From Sulfuricella sp. T08 (GTDB taxonomy: Bacteria; Pseudomonadota; Gammaproteobacteria; Burkholderiales; Sulfuricellaceae), in the NCBI RefSeq assembly GCF_000971475.1, contig NZ_DF967522.1, forward strand, positions 1-64,000: a stretch of DNA of 64,000 nt. Direction: 5' to 3'. Position 1 is the first letter of the stretch; every line of letters begins with the position of its first letter. The position numbers were made by a program, and so were the translations under genes. Positions 28,245 through 35,728 of this stretch are shown one piece after another. The notes beneath the pieces were generated by a model. That model had not been told where the DNA came from. It ran no database searches and saw only the letters and a list, made by a program, of their open reading frames with translations.

Positions 28245-29132
28245 TTAAGCTTCCTTGCGGCGGCGAGCTACGCCAACCATGCCGATCAGGCCGGAGCCCA
28301 GCAGCCACAGCGCGGCAGGAACCGGCACTGCGGATACAGGAGCGGCAGCAGGCACGTTGTAGGTCAGCACACCGTTGCTAGCTAACGTAAAGGTAGCTGC
28401 TGCGCCATTGTGCAGTTCCGTACCATTGTCGTTCAGGCTGGCGAAGTTGAATGTTTGTCCGACACCATCGCCTGTTTCGTAAAAAGCATCGAACGCAAGC
28501 GCTTGGCCGATGCTGCCGGCGTTATTGAAGCCGTTTCCTGCCTTGCCACCCACGGTGCTGCCCCAGCCTATACCGCCGGCAAAAGCGTTACCATTAGCAG
28601 AAGTCGTAGCGACGGAAGCGTTAACCGAGGTAGCCGTATTGCCGGTTAGGGCATTGACCGCCGCCAGATAGGTATCAGTCTGCGTGCCCCAGTTACCCAA
28701 ATTGGCTAAGTCTGTCGCGGATGGCAACACACTGACGGTGCTCACGAATTTTTTTGCACCAAATGAATCGCCGCCGAATACGTTCCATTGCAGGTTGCTC
28801 AGGTTGGTGGAAGCATTGAGCCAGGACTGAAAACCAGTATCAGTCGCATAGGTGCGGATGGTGCCGGCAGTGTTGGCGACGGCGTTGAATACTGGCGTAT
28901 TGGCGGTGGAGCTCCAGTCGGCCTTCAGAAAGGAACCCAGGTCACGTGTATAGCCGCGATCGTCGGTGGTGTCGTTTACGGTGCCGTTGTTGTCCCACAC
29001 GGACAGGAATAATTCGCCGTTGCCGGCAGTCGCGCCACTGCCGCCACCGGTGGTCGCGATGCTAGCGTGAGCAGGTGCAGTAGCAGCAAAGCCCAGAACT
29101 GCCAGAGCCAAAAGTTTCATTTGAAATTTCAT
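28245..29132 (-). CDS. PEP-CTERM (VPVPA-type) exported protein
   Basis: This 295-residue protein has a signal peptide (about 1-23), a low-complexity body rich in Asn, Thr, Gly and Ala, and the C-terminal sorting signal VPVPAALWLLGSGLIG followed by ARRRK. It should be exported, cut by an exosortase and anchored or released at the cell surface. GGAG precedes the start. A long structured leader lies upstream (29133-29370). After the stop an imperfect hairpin (28200-28232) is present without a T-run. Confidence 0.85.
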   Translation of the reverse strand: MKFQMKLLALAVLGFAATAPAHASIATTGGGSGATAGNGELFLSVWDNNGTVNDTTDDRGYTRDLGSFLKADWSSTANTPVFNAVANTAGTIRTYATDTGFQSWLNASTNLSNLQWNVFGGDSFGAKKFVSTVSVLPSATDLANLGNWGTQTDTYLAAVNALTGNTATSVNASVATTSANGNAFAGGIGWGSTVGGKAGNGFNNAGSIGQALAFDAFYETGDGVGQTFNFASLNDNGTELHNGAAATFTLASNGVLTYNVPAAAPVSAVPVPAALWLLGSGLIGMVGVARRRKEA

Positions 29133-29370
29133 AATTTAATACTCCAATTAATTTTAAGTTGTTAAACCAAAAAAACATCCAACCCCTTGTCGGCAGGCTT
29201 CGGGACATCAAGCCGGGGCAATTGCAGCCCCTCTAGTGCACCTGACCCGGCCACCCATTTCCGGCAGATTGGAGATGGGACAACCCGGCCTCTTGCTGAA
29301 GGCAGCCCGGCCATCTCTTTTTGAGACCCGTAGCTTTCCGGCCCCGCCTCGCAGCGGGTGTGGCACTGGC
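29133..29370 (-). promoter_or_regulatory. Structured 5' leader of the PEP-CTERM gene, GEMM-like candidate
   Basis: Read on the minus strand, bases 29370-29301 contain a stem CCCGCT/GGCGGG closed by a GCGA (GNRA) tetraloop, then CCGGAAAGCTACGGGTC, a GTCTC/GAGA stem and GGCCGGGCTGCC. This order recalls the c-di-GMP-I (GEMM) aptamer, including a tetraloop and an AAAGC receptor-like segment, but the conserved P1 pairing is not evident. Downstream CCATCTC (29272-29278) is a perfect complement of GAGATGG inside the element (29311-29317), allowing a mutually exclusive fold. A T7 run and then the ribosome binding site follow. The riboswitch assignment is tentative. Confidence 0.35.
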
Positions 29371-29614
29371 GCATTACTGAAAACCACATTTGATGCGCAC
29401 TTGCTTAACTTGCACGTTCAGATTAATGAATCATTGTTACGGGAATACAAGGCCGATTCGATAAAATATTAGTCCGTTCGGCTCATCCTGCTGCTTGAGT
29501 TGCAATACCGCGCAGTGGATTCACGCAGAGTACACACGGAATATGACAAGCCAGTGAATTGCGACATGAAATTTATTGAGCCGTTCGGCTCAATGCCCGA
29601 CCAGTCAAAACAAT

Positions 29615-29651
29615 CGCCCTTCACGTTCGCCCCCTCGCCCGCTTGCGGGAG
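29615..29651. repeat. Dispersed 37-base repeat, copy 1
   Basis: Matches 33612-33648 at 35 of 37 positions, in the same orientation. It includes the short hairpin CTCGCCCGCTTGCGGGAG. Both copies lie just beyond gene ends. Confidence 0.75.
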
Positions 29652-29663
29652 CAGCGGAATCTT

Positions 29664-29706
29664 TACCTCCCCCTTTAACAAAGGGGGAATGAGGGGGATT
29701 TGCCGG
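29664..29706. repeat. C/G-rich palindromic intergenic repeat
   Basis: Contains TCCCCCTTT-AACA-AAGGGGGA followed by ATGAGGGGGATTTGCCGGAG. Closely similar to the left half of the element at 31635-31738 (TCCCCCTTTGTGAAAGGGGGA then TTGAGGGGGATTTGGCGGAG). It is a dispersed extragenic palindrome of unknown function. Confidence 0.7.
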
Positions 29707-29723
29707 AGCAACGCGATTAAGCT

Positions 29724-30500
29724 TTATTGCACTGCCGTTTTCGCAGCAGCCGGTTTTGCCAGGGCTACCGGTGTGGCCTGGGATTTCTCGCTGAGATAAC
29801 GCTCGATCTGAAAGCTCTTGATCCCACCCGGCACCAGGCGGCCATCGGCGAACACCAGACCCGGCGTACCATTGATCCAGGATTTCTGGGCGACTTCCTG
29901 GATCTCCTTGAACGGAGGCTCGCAGGGCTTATCGCTCGCTGCGGGCTCCTTGTGGTTCAGCATCAATTCATCCCAGGCTTTGGCACGGTCCGCACTGCAC
30001 CAAACCAGCTTGGCCTTGCGTTCGGCATCGGGGTGGATTTCGTTGAGGGGAAAGAGAAAAGTATAGATAGTCACGTCGCTGACCTTGGCCAGTTCTTGCT
30101 CCAGTTCCTGGCAAAACGGGCACTCCGGGTCGGAGAACACGGCGATCTTGCGACTGCCGTCGCCCTTCACCTTGACGATGGCCTTATCCAGCGGCAAGGA
30201 AGCAAAATCGACGTGCATCAATTCCTGGGTGCGCGCCTCGACCAGGTTTTTATTGGTTTTGAGGTCTATCACCTTGCCGATGAAGGCAACATTGGCGTTT
30301 TCATCCGTGTAAAACACGTTGAAGCCGTTGATCACCACTTCGTACAAGCCGCCATAGGGCGCCTTGGTGATGGCGCCGATTTGCGCGCCGGGCATGCGCT
30401 CGGTCAGTTGCTGGCGCATTTTTTCTGTATCCACGCCAGCATGGGCGCTGGAAAATGCCGCGTATAAAGATAAGGCGATCAGGCTCTGCTTCAACATCAT
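29724..30500 (-). CDS. dsbC: Thiol:disulfide interchange protein DsbC
   Basis: This 258-residue periplasmic protein isomerises wrong disulfide bonds. It has a signal peptide (ending SSAHA-GV, residue 21), an N-terminal dimerisation domain (about 22-85) and a thioredoxin-like domain with the active site C127-P-F-C130 (SDPECPFCQ) and the cis-proline loop GTPGLVF. The E. coli enzyme has CGYC, so this active site differs at both middle residues, a substitution seen in other DsbC/G-type proteins. A strong AAGGAG precedes two consecutive ATGs. Extra cysteines (WCSADRA, KPCEPP) fit the second structural pair of DsbC. A short Ala/Lys-rich tail is added. Confidence 0.93.
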   Translation of the reverse strand: MMLKQSLIALSLYAAFSSAHAGVDTEKMRQQLTERMPGAQIGAITKAPYGGLYEVVINGFNVFYTDENANVAFIGKVIDLKTNKNLVEARTQELMHVDFASLPLDKAIVKVKGDGSRKIAVFSDPECPFCQELEQELAKVSDVTIYTFLFPLNEIHPDAERKAKLVWCSADRAKAWDELMLNHKEPAASDKPCEPPFKEIQEVAQKSWINGTPGLVFADGRLVPGGIKSFQIERYLSEKSQATPVALAKPAAAKTAVQ

Positions 30501-30804
30501 TGTTACTCCTTAGAATTGGGGAAGCTATTGGCGCCGTTTTTCATGTATGAACGAACGCATAGAGGCGAAAATAATACGAGCCTAATATTAAAAACTGATG
30601 ACAACAGGGGGGAACGGGGCAAATCGCAGTGAACGGCTCGGGGAAAGGGAATACGCGCTACGCCGTGGAGGGGCTCGGCCACTTCAAAACGCGAATCAAT
30701 CTGTAGGGTGCGTCCCACGCACCAAATGAGAGTGGTGAGTGGGACGCACCCTACATTTCACTATTGATTTCGGATCGAGGCAAACCATGAAATAACCACC
30801 CATT
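30501..30804. other. 304-base intergenic region with a 17-bp inverted repeat
   Basis: No gene is supported. It carries a perfect inverted repeat with 17-base arms at 30702-30718 and 30739-30755 (GTAGGGTGCGTCCCAC and its complement). The rest probably includes the promoter of dsbC (AT-rich around 30560-30600, minus strand). Confidence 0.6.
30702..30755. repeat. Perfect inverted repeat, 17-base arms
   Basis: Arms 30702-30718 and 30739-30755 are exact reverse complements, with a 20-base spacer. The core resembles the GTAGGGTGCG-type extragenic repeats that are common in proteobacterial genomes. It lies about 50 bases beyond the 3' end of the pseudopilin-like gene. Confidence 0.85.
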
Positions 30805-31626
30805 CTATTTGTAGCATTGCACGTATTGTGCGCGCGCCGCCTGTATGCACCCCCTGCCAGCGCCCCGGCAACCGGCAATCGCAGCGCTGAATGCGTTTTG
30901 ACATTCCGTGATACGCGGCCACTCAGGGACCGAATTTTGTTGCTGAGGTGGCGTAGGCTCAACGACTGGAATGCTCTGCTGGGCTTCTACCTGGGGCTCG
31001 GCTTCAGTCTGGTTCACGGCATCAGACGGGCCGGGTGGCGGTACTACAGCATCGGAAACTGTCGCATTGCTTGCCACCCCCCCCGTCGCGGCGATCACCC
31101 CGGCCTTCGCGATAAAGCGCCATTCGTAATAATGCCGCTTGCCCGCCAGTTCCGCATATTCCGGATCGAAGTTGGCGGTTTTAATCGGCTCTCCGTCAGA
31201 CAAGCTGTACAAGCCGACGATGCCCTGGTCTGCGCCCCTCAGCAGCCCCCATTCGGTGCTGCCGGTCATGGGATCTCGGTATATCACGCGCAGATAACGC
31301 CTGATGTCGGGACGGCGATCATCCTGCAACAGGTCCTCGATTTTTTGGGGAAATTTCCTGGCCTTGCCCGGCGGCGGGTTTTCATAATATCCCTCCAGCG
31401 CCTGACGGAACTGGTTGCCGACGAACAGCAACTCGCGCTCCTTTTCCCGCTGCCGGGTCTGCTGCCACACTGTTCCCGTTGCCGCCAGTGCAACGCCAAT
31501 AAAAGCCACGGCAAGGAGTACGCCAATATAGGTAAACCCGCCACATGAACGGCCAGGCCGAATCAATTTCAGGTGACGCGCGGAGCATCCCCGGGCATTT
31601 CTGGTCGAACCCATCAGCAGGAACAC
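30805..31626 (-). CDS. Pseudopilin-like protein (type II secretion/type IV pilus-related)
   Basis: A 273-residue protein with a prepilin-like N-terminus: a 29-residue basic leader, then GG-FTYIGVLLAVAFIGVALAATG, where the position-5 glutamate of classical pilins is replaced. A soluble domain with a GspG-like look (YRDPMTGSTEWGLLRGADQGIVGLYS) spans about 75-165, and a Pro/Gln-rich linker leads to a Cys-containing tail. The start is GTG with GGAGGT 9 bases upstream, and that Shine-Dalgarno sequence lies inside the palindromic repeat 31635-31738. No other pilus or secretion genes are adjacent, so its machine is unknown. Confidence 0.72.
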   Translation of the reverse strand: MFLLMGSTRNARGCSARHLKLIRPGRSCGGFTYIGVLLAVAFIGVALAATGTVWQQTRQREKERELLFVGNQFRQALEGYYENPPPGKARKFPQKIEDLLQDDRRPDIRRYLRVIYRDPMTGSTEWGLLRGADQGIVGLYSLSDGEPIKTANFDPEYAELAGKRHYYEWRFIAKAGVIAATGGVASNATVSDAVVPPPGPSDAVNQTEAEPQVEAQQSIPVVEPTPPQQQNSVPEWPRITECQNAFSAAIAGCRGAGRGCIQAARAQYVQCYK

Positions 31627-31634
31627 CGGCAGGC

Positions 31635-31738
31635 TACCTCCCCCTTTGTGAAAGGGGGATTGAGGGGGATTTGGCGGAGCCGGGATTTGCCGCCACCGTT
31701 AAATCCCCCCTGCCCCCCTTTCACAAAGGGGGGGGGCA
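31635..31738. repeat. Large C/G-rich inverted repeat element (~104 bases)
   Basis: Two related halves in opposite orientation: CCTCCCCCTTTGTGAAAGGG continuing to GGGGGATTT (31635-31680), and AAATCCCCCCTGCCCCCC continuing to CACAAAGGGGGGG (31701-31738). They could pair into a long cruciform. The left half resembles 29664-29706. A small MITE-like or extragenic palindromic element is the likely nature. Its edge supplies the Shine-Dalgarno sequence of the pseudopilin-like gene. Confidence 0.75.
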
Positions 31739-31816
31739 CTGTTTTAACGTGACTAACTAGTAGAGCCCAAATGGGGTTAAGACTTCCATGCACCGGATCG
31801 AAAGAAGCCCTGCTCA

Positions 31817-32620
31817 TTACGCTTTCAGCACGCCAATATTGATGGCGAGCGTCACGGCATGGCCTCGGTTACTGGCCTTCAGCTTTCTCAGGATTCTTTG
31901 CACGTGGTTCTTGACCGTCAGCGGACTGAGAGCCAGCTCTTCGGCAATCTGCTGATTGGTCTTGCCGAGCTTGATATGATGGAGAACCTGCACTTCGCGC
32001 GCCGTCACCGAAGGCACGTTCTGCACGCCAGCCATGCCTGCATCCGGCTCTTCATTGGCAATGACACGAGAAAGCGTGGTATGGAGAAATGGCACCAGCA
32101 ATTGCAGGAGATATTCGACGTGCGATCCGAGCGGCATCTCTACCCTGGAAAAACAGAAATAACTTTTCAACCGCCCATCCGGGCCGCGCTGGCCATCCGC
32201 TGCGGCACTGCGCAGTTCGGAGTGCTCCAGCAAAGGCAGCAAGGCCTCTTCAAAATACCTTTTGGGCGCGCCCGTTCCCAGCATACAGGCGTGCCCGGTT
32301 TCATTCGAATGCGAAATCATCCGCGGCAACAGTCCTTCCTCCGGATGGCATACCTCCGAAAAGCGCGTCTCGTCGAAGTAGCGGGAACTGGAAAATCGCA
32401 TGAACCGCATCGGCAAGTCAGGTCCCATTGCAAATCCACACACCAGTATTTCATGAGGCAGCAAAAATTGTATCGCCCCCTGGCTCCAGGAAAAGAAATG
32501 GTGAATGTTCGCCACCCGCAGTGAGCTGTTGATGATTGCAACCAGATGATCCTGGTCTTCACCTTCCAGCGTGCGATGCTCTCTCTCTTTTAAAACCATG
32601 GTGTTATTATTAAAATCCAT
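31817..32620 (-). CDS. epsA: LuxR-family regulator, EpsA-like (PEP-CTERM/exosortase-associated)
   Basis: A 267-residue transcription regulator. Residues ~15-190 form an N-terminal domain (HHFFSWSQGAIQFLLPHEIL) that I recognise as that of the EpsA group linked to PEP-CTERM/exosortase exopolysaccharide loci. Residues ~200-265 form a LuxR-type helix-turn-helix (VTAREVQVLHHIKLGKTNQQ and LSPLTVKNHVQRILRKL). It probably controls exopolysaccharide or PEP-CTERM genes. Its presence agrees with the two PEP-CTERM proteins in this window, but no exosortase or polysaccharide genes are adjacent. The upstream 300 bases contain repeats and an AT-rich promoter-like region. Confidence 0.8.
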   Translation of the reverse strand: MDFNNNTMVLKEREHRTLEGEDQDHLVAIINSSLRVANIHHFFSWSQGAIQFLLPHEILVCGFAMGPDLPMRFMRFSSSRYFDETRFSEVCHPEEGLLPRMISHSNETGHACMLGTGAPKRYFEEALLPLLEHSELRSAAADGQRGPDGRLKSYFCFSRVEMPLGSHVEYLLQLLVPFLHTTLSRVIANEEPDAGMAGVQNVPSVTAREVQVLHHIKLGKTNQQIAEELALSPLTVKNHVQRILRKLKASNRGHAVTLAINIGVLKA

Positions 32621-32930
32621 GTCGGACTGTGCTCCGATCTGTTGTGGAGGCGCCTATGATATTTTTATTTTCGTTACACCTTTATGACGTTTTTGTGAAT
32701 TTTTGGCTGGACTGGCCGTTGAACGACTTTCTAGTGCAATTTGGCGAAGCCGAATTCCTTTGTTCACAGTAGTCAGCAGGTCATCTTCCGCCATATTTTA
32801 GCTCTGACATAACTCGCTACGCGCATTAGTCTGCACTGAAATACACCCTGATCTTTTATTGTTTTAGCTCCGACTAACGCGCTGCGCGCATTAGTCTGCA
32901 CTGAAACACCCCCTGATTTCCAAACGAATA
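32621..32930. other. Intergenic region with a tandem 57-base repeat
   Basis: No gene is supported. The first ~170 bases are AT-rich and probably carry the promoter of the EpsA-like gene (minus strand). The rest is two tandem copies of a 56-57 base repeat (32796-32917) and the arm of a hairpin that ends the next gene. Confidence 0.6.
32796..32917. repeat. Two tandem copies of a 56-57 base repeat
   Basis: Copy 1 spans 32796-32852 and copy 2 spans 32862-32917; both start TTTTAGCTC and end ACACC-CTGAT-like. Each contains an internal palindrome (copy 2: ACTAACGCGCTGCGCGCATTAGT-like). Copy 2 also provides one arm of the hairpin at 32905-32942. Confidence 0.8.
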
Positions 32931-32942
32931 TCAGGGGGTGTT
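32905..32942. terminator. 13-bp hairpin overlapping a stop codon
   Basis: AACACCCCCTGAT pairs perfectly with ATCAGGGGGTGTT, with a 12-base loop. It covers the stop codon of the minus-strand gene ending at 32931. T-rich sequence flanks both sides (TTTTC on plus; TTTCAG on minus), so it could act as a weak bidirectional terminator. Confidence 0.65.
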
Positions 32943-33605
32943 TTCTTCCACGAACTGAGGGAAATACTCTGCGGCGACGATGTAGGTGCCATCGCAATTA
33001 AACGACGCTCGCACGATCCCCTGGCTCAGGGAAATTGCGGCATTGCGCAAATAGTAGCCCTCTATGCCGCGCAGGCGGTTTAGTGATTGAACAACCTGCT
33101 TGATGTCTTTTTTCGCCATCGGCTTCCATTCCTCGCGCTGGCGATCCATCAGCGTACGCCAGTGGGGAGGCAGGTATTCCCGCAGAGGTCCGGTCTGCAC
33201 CGTATTGCGCACACGGCCGATGATCTTCATTTTCTTCTGATAGGGTACTTTCACGAAATGCCGTTCTACATAGCCCGGCTGGATCAGGGCAATGGCATCG
33301 TGAATCTCGTAATTGAAGGGATTGAACACCGACTCGGTGCGTACCTCGCTGCTATTGAAGCCAACATAGATACTGAAACAGCCGGTTTTCCGCAGCAACC
33401 AATCACAAGTTTCCAGTACTTTTCCCGCTTCCAGGTCGATCCGGCTTTCCTGGCGGGGGCGCAGAGATGCGGTTTCACGCAGGGACGGATCACCCTTGAT
33501 GCTGACAAACAGCTTGTCCGGCGGCAGCCCGAAAGTGCCGACGATTGCCTCGTGGACGACGCACAGCTTCTTGTCGTCCTCATCAGGTAAAGTTGGGCAA
33601 TTCAT
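32931..33605 (-). CDS. Hypothetical protein, 224 aa
   Basis: I do not recognise this 224-residue protein. It has no signal peptide or membrane helix, and contains segments such as GCFSIYVGFNSSEVRTESVFN and YQKKMKIIGRVRNTVQTGPL. The last third (IEGYYLRNAAISLSQGIVRASF) looks like part of a structured cytoplasmic domain. It lies 114 bases downstream of an EAL-CBS-GGDEF gene on the same strand and could be co-transcribed with it, so a c-di-GMP-related role is possible but unproven. Its stop codon lies inside a strong hairpin. Confidence 0.7.
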   Translation of the reverse strand: MNCPTLPDEDDKKLCVVHEAIVGTFGLPPDKLFVSIKGDPSLRETASLRPRQESRIDLEAGKVLETCDWLLRKTGCFSIYVGFNSSEVRTESVFNPFNYEIHDAIALIQPGYVERHFVKVPYQKKMKIIGRVRNTVQTGPLREYLPPHWRTLMDRQREEWKPMAKKDIKQVVQSLNRLRGIEGYYLRNAAISLSQGIVRASFNCDGTYIVAAEYFPQFVEENTP

Positions 33606-33611
33606 AACAAG

Positions 33612-33648
33612 CGCCCTTCCCGTTCGCCTCCTCGCCCGCTTGCGGGAG
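33612..33648. repeat. Dispersed 37-base repeat, copy 2
   Basis: Second copy of the element at 29615-29651 (35 of 37 identical). It lies between the hypothetical gene and the EAL-CBS-GGDEF gene. Confidence 0.75.
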
Positions 33649-33719
33649 AGGATTGAGGAGAGGGCTTCATGGCGTGGGACAATCCCGGATAAAACCTCGC
33701 TTCGTTCATGGCTCTCATT

Positions 33720-35645
33720 TCATGAGCACTTGGCACGACGCTCGACAAACAGGCTGTTGCCGGAAATCCCCTTGGCCTGCTTTTTCGCTTCAGCTGCAGC
33801 AGCCGAAATTGTATGGTGCGAAGCCTGCTTGCAGGGCTCGACTTGCACGGCGCCGATGGAAAGACTGGTTAGCGGATAGAACACTTCTTCGCCATGGCGA
33901 TCCTTGGCAATATAGCCTTCCCGCGCCCTGTCCTCGACACTGAAGAAGCCCAGAATGGCATCCGCAAAACGATCCAGGGCTCTCTTGCAACGGGCTTCCC
34001 AGTTGGCACTTTGAAACAGGATGATGAAATCATCGCCGCCGATGTGCCCGATAAAATCCTGGTCCGGGTCGCACACTTCGGTGAGAATTTTCCCGGTAAG
34101 CTGGATTACGTTGTCGCCGCTATGGTAGCCGAAGACATCATTGAACGGCTTGAAATGGTCCAGGTCACAGTAACAGGCACAAAACTCAGCCCCGCCCTGC
34201 AGTAACTGGTCGATCTGCTCACTGATCGGCACATTGCCAGGCAGCATGGTTAGCGGGTTGGCATAGCGCGCGGCGCTGATCTGCATCTGGGTGATTTCCC
34301 GCACCAGATCGTGACCGGTTCCCATGCCGAGATATTTCCCGTGATCGGTGATGATGAAGCCGTTCGACAGGTGGTGCCGGTCTGCCTCCACGATAACGTG
34401 ACTTAATTCCTGGAGACTCATATCTTTCTCCACAATCAGCGGAGAGGGATCCATCAACCGGATGCAGGGTTTCTTGCCATAGAGTTCGCGCCGATAGGGG
34501 CGAGCCAAGTTATCGATCAGTGCGTTTCGGTTGATCAGACCCACCGGCAATCCGCCTTTCACAACGGGCAAGGCCTGCAGTTCAGGGTCGCCGATGAACA
34601 TTTGATAAACCACATCGTTGGAAATATCCGGCGATACCGCCTGGCACTCGCGCATCAGCCTGAGCACGGAAACCGTCTTCTGGCTAGCCCTGTAGTTCGG
34701 GGGAAAACCGGGAGAAACCGTCTTTTCCAAAGCCTTGACTACTTCGGCAGAAAGCACCAGGGCCGGCTGGCCGGTGGGGCGGGCGAGGTAATATCCCTGG
34801 CCGCAGGTTATGCCGATATCTTTGATTATCCGAAGCTCTGCCTCGGTTTCGATGCCCTCGGCAACGACCCTGGTACCCGACTTCTCGGCGATCTGCTGGA
34901 TCGAGCTGACAAACTGGTGTTTTACCGTGTCCTGATCGATGCCCTGGATGAAATGCATGTCTATCTTGACATATTCTGGACGCAGCTCCGACCATAGACG
35001 CAGGCTGGAAAAACCCTCACCCAGATCATCAATGGCGATTTCGAACCCCATGGCACGGTAATGCTTCGCCGCTGCACGCAGCAAATTATAGTCATAGGTG
35101 CGCTGGTTTTCCGTCAACTCGATAATTATTCGATCCGGTCTCAATCCAAGATTGTGGATGTAGGCCAGCGTTTCGCCATGCCTGGTATTCTGCTGCAACA
35201 GGCATTCCGGGCTGACGTTGAGAAACAGCTTGCCGGGCAGGTTCAACCGGGCGAAGCTTTCCAGCACCACCTGGCGACTCAGATACTCCACCTCCACGGA
35301 CAAGCCATTTTCGTTTGCCGCACGAAATAGATTAAGGGGTGAATGCAAGGGGCTATCGGAAGGCCCGCGAATCAGCCCCTCGTAACCGGCTATCTCGCCA
35401 TTGCCCATCAAGACAACAGGCTGAAACAAAGCGGTTAGCCGGCGCTGCGCGATGATTTCCCGCAACCACAGGCGTGCCTGCGTTTCGTTTTCATCCCAGA
35501 CTGCCGATTCGAAACGGCACGTGGCATCCTGCAGCGGCGGCACAAGAGATGCCATGGCCATGTGGCTGACAGCCTTTGCCTGAAACTTCGCGCTTCCCGG
35601 GGAACCGCCAGGAAATCCGAAAGGGATATTTAACGGCACTGGCAT
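33720..35645 (-). CDS. EAL-CBS-GGDEF cyclic-di-GMP signalling protein
   Basis: A 641-residue cytoplasmic protein with an unusual order: an EAL domain first (about 50-295, with EGL in place of EAL near residue 87 and DDLGEGFSSLRLW), then a CBS pair (about 330-460) and a C-terminal GGDEF domain (GGDDF near 535). CBS pairs usually bind adenine nucleotides, so activity may be tuned by energy state. GGDDF may still be active; the EGLIRGP variant is typical of this architecture. I set the start at the ATG 35643-35645 because AGGAGG lies 7 bases upstream; an earlier ATG at 35669 precedes that site. It has a close paralogue at bases 1-283. Confidence 0.9.
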   Translation of the reverse strand: MPVPLNIPFGFPGGSPGSAKFQAKAVSHMAMASLVPPLQDATCRFESAVWDENETQARLWLREIIAQRRLTALFQPVVLMGNGEIAGYEGLIRGPSDSPLHSPLNLFRAANENGLSVEVEYLSRQVVLESFARLNLPGKLFLNVSPECLLQQNTRHGETLAYIHNLGLRPDRIIIELTENQRTYDYNLLRAAAKHYRAMGFEIAIDDLGEGFSSLRLWSELRPEYVKIDMHFIQGIDQDTVKHQFVSSIQQIAEKSGTRVVAEGIETEAELRIIKDIGITCGQGYYLARPTGQPALVLSAEVVKALEKTVSPGFPPNYRASQKTVSVLRLMRECQAVSPDISNDVVYQMFIGDPELQALPVVKGGLPVGLINRNALIDNLARPYRRELYGKKPCIRLMDPSPLIVEKDMSLQELSHVIVEADRHHLSNGFIITDHGKYLGMGTGHDLVREITQMQISAARYANPLTMLPGNVPISEQIDQLLQGGAEFCACYCDLDHFKPFNDVFGYHSGDNVIQLTGKILTEVCDPDQDFIGHIGGDDFIILFQSANWEARCKRALDRFADAILGFFSVEDRAREGYIAKDRHGEEVFYPLTSLSIGAVQVEPCKQASHHTISAAAAEAKKQAKGISGNSLFVERRAKCS

Positions 35646-35728
35646 CGCACTTCCTCCTGCATATTTCATTATGAGCGGGAGATGCTAAGCCTGTATTGTG
35701 ACAGCAGTATTACTGCCGCGCGGGGCGA

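Larger units (their letters stand above)
29371..29723. other. Gene-free stretch carrying hairpins and repeat elements
   Basis: No gene is supported here. It holds a hairpin (29575-29594, ATTGAGCCG-TT-CGGCTCAAT), a 37-base dispersed repeat (29615-29651) shared with 33612-33648, and a C/G-rich palindromic repeat (29664-29706) related to the element at 31635-31738. It forms the 3' flank of dsbC and the distal promoter region of the PEP-CTERM gene. Confidence 0.6.

Noticed and set aside
29301-29370. Firm call of a canonical c-di-GMP-I (GEMM) riboswitch
   Set aside because: The tetraloop and AAAGC-like parts are present, but the conserved GGCAAACC start and P1 pairing are not; kept only as a tentative candidate.
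32796-32917. Short CRISPR array
   Set aside because: Only two near-identical units of about 57 bases with a 9-base gap, no spacers of normal length and no cas genes.
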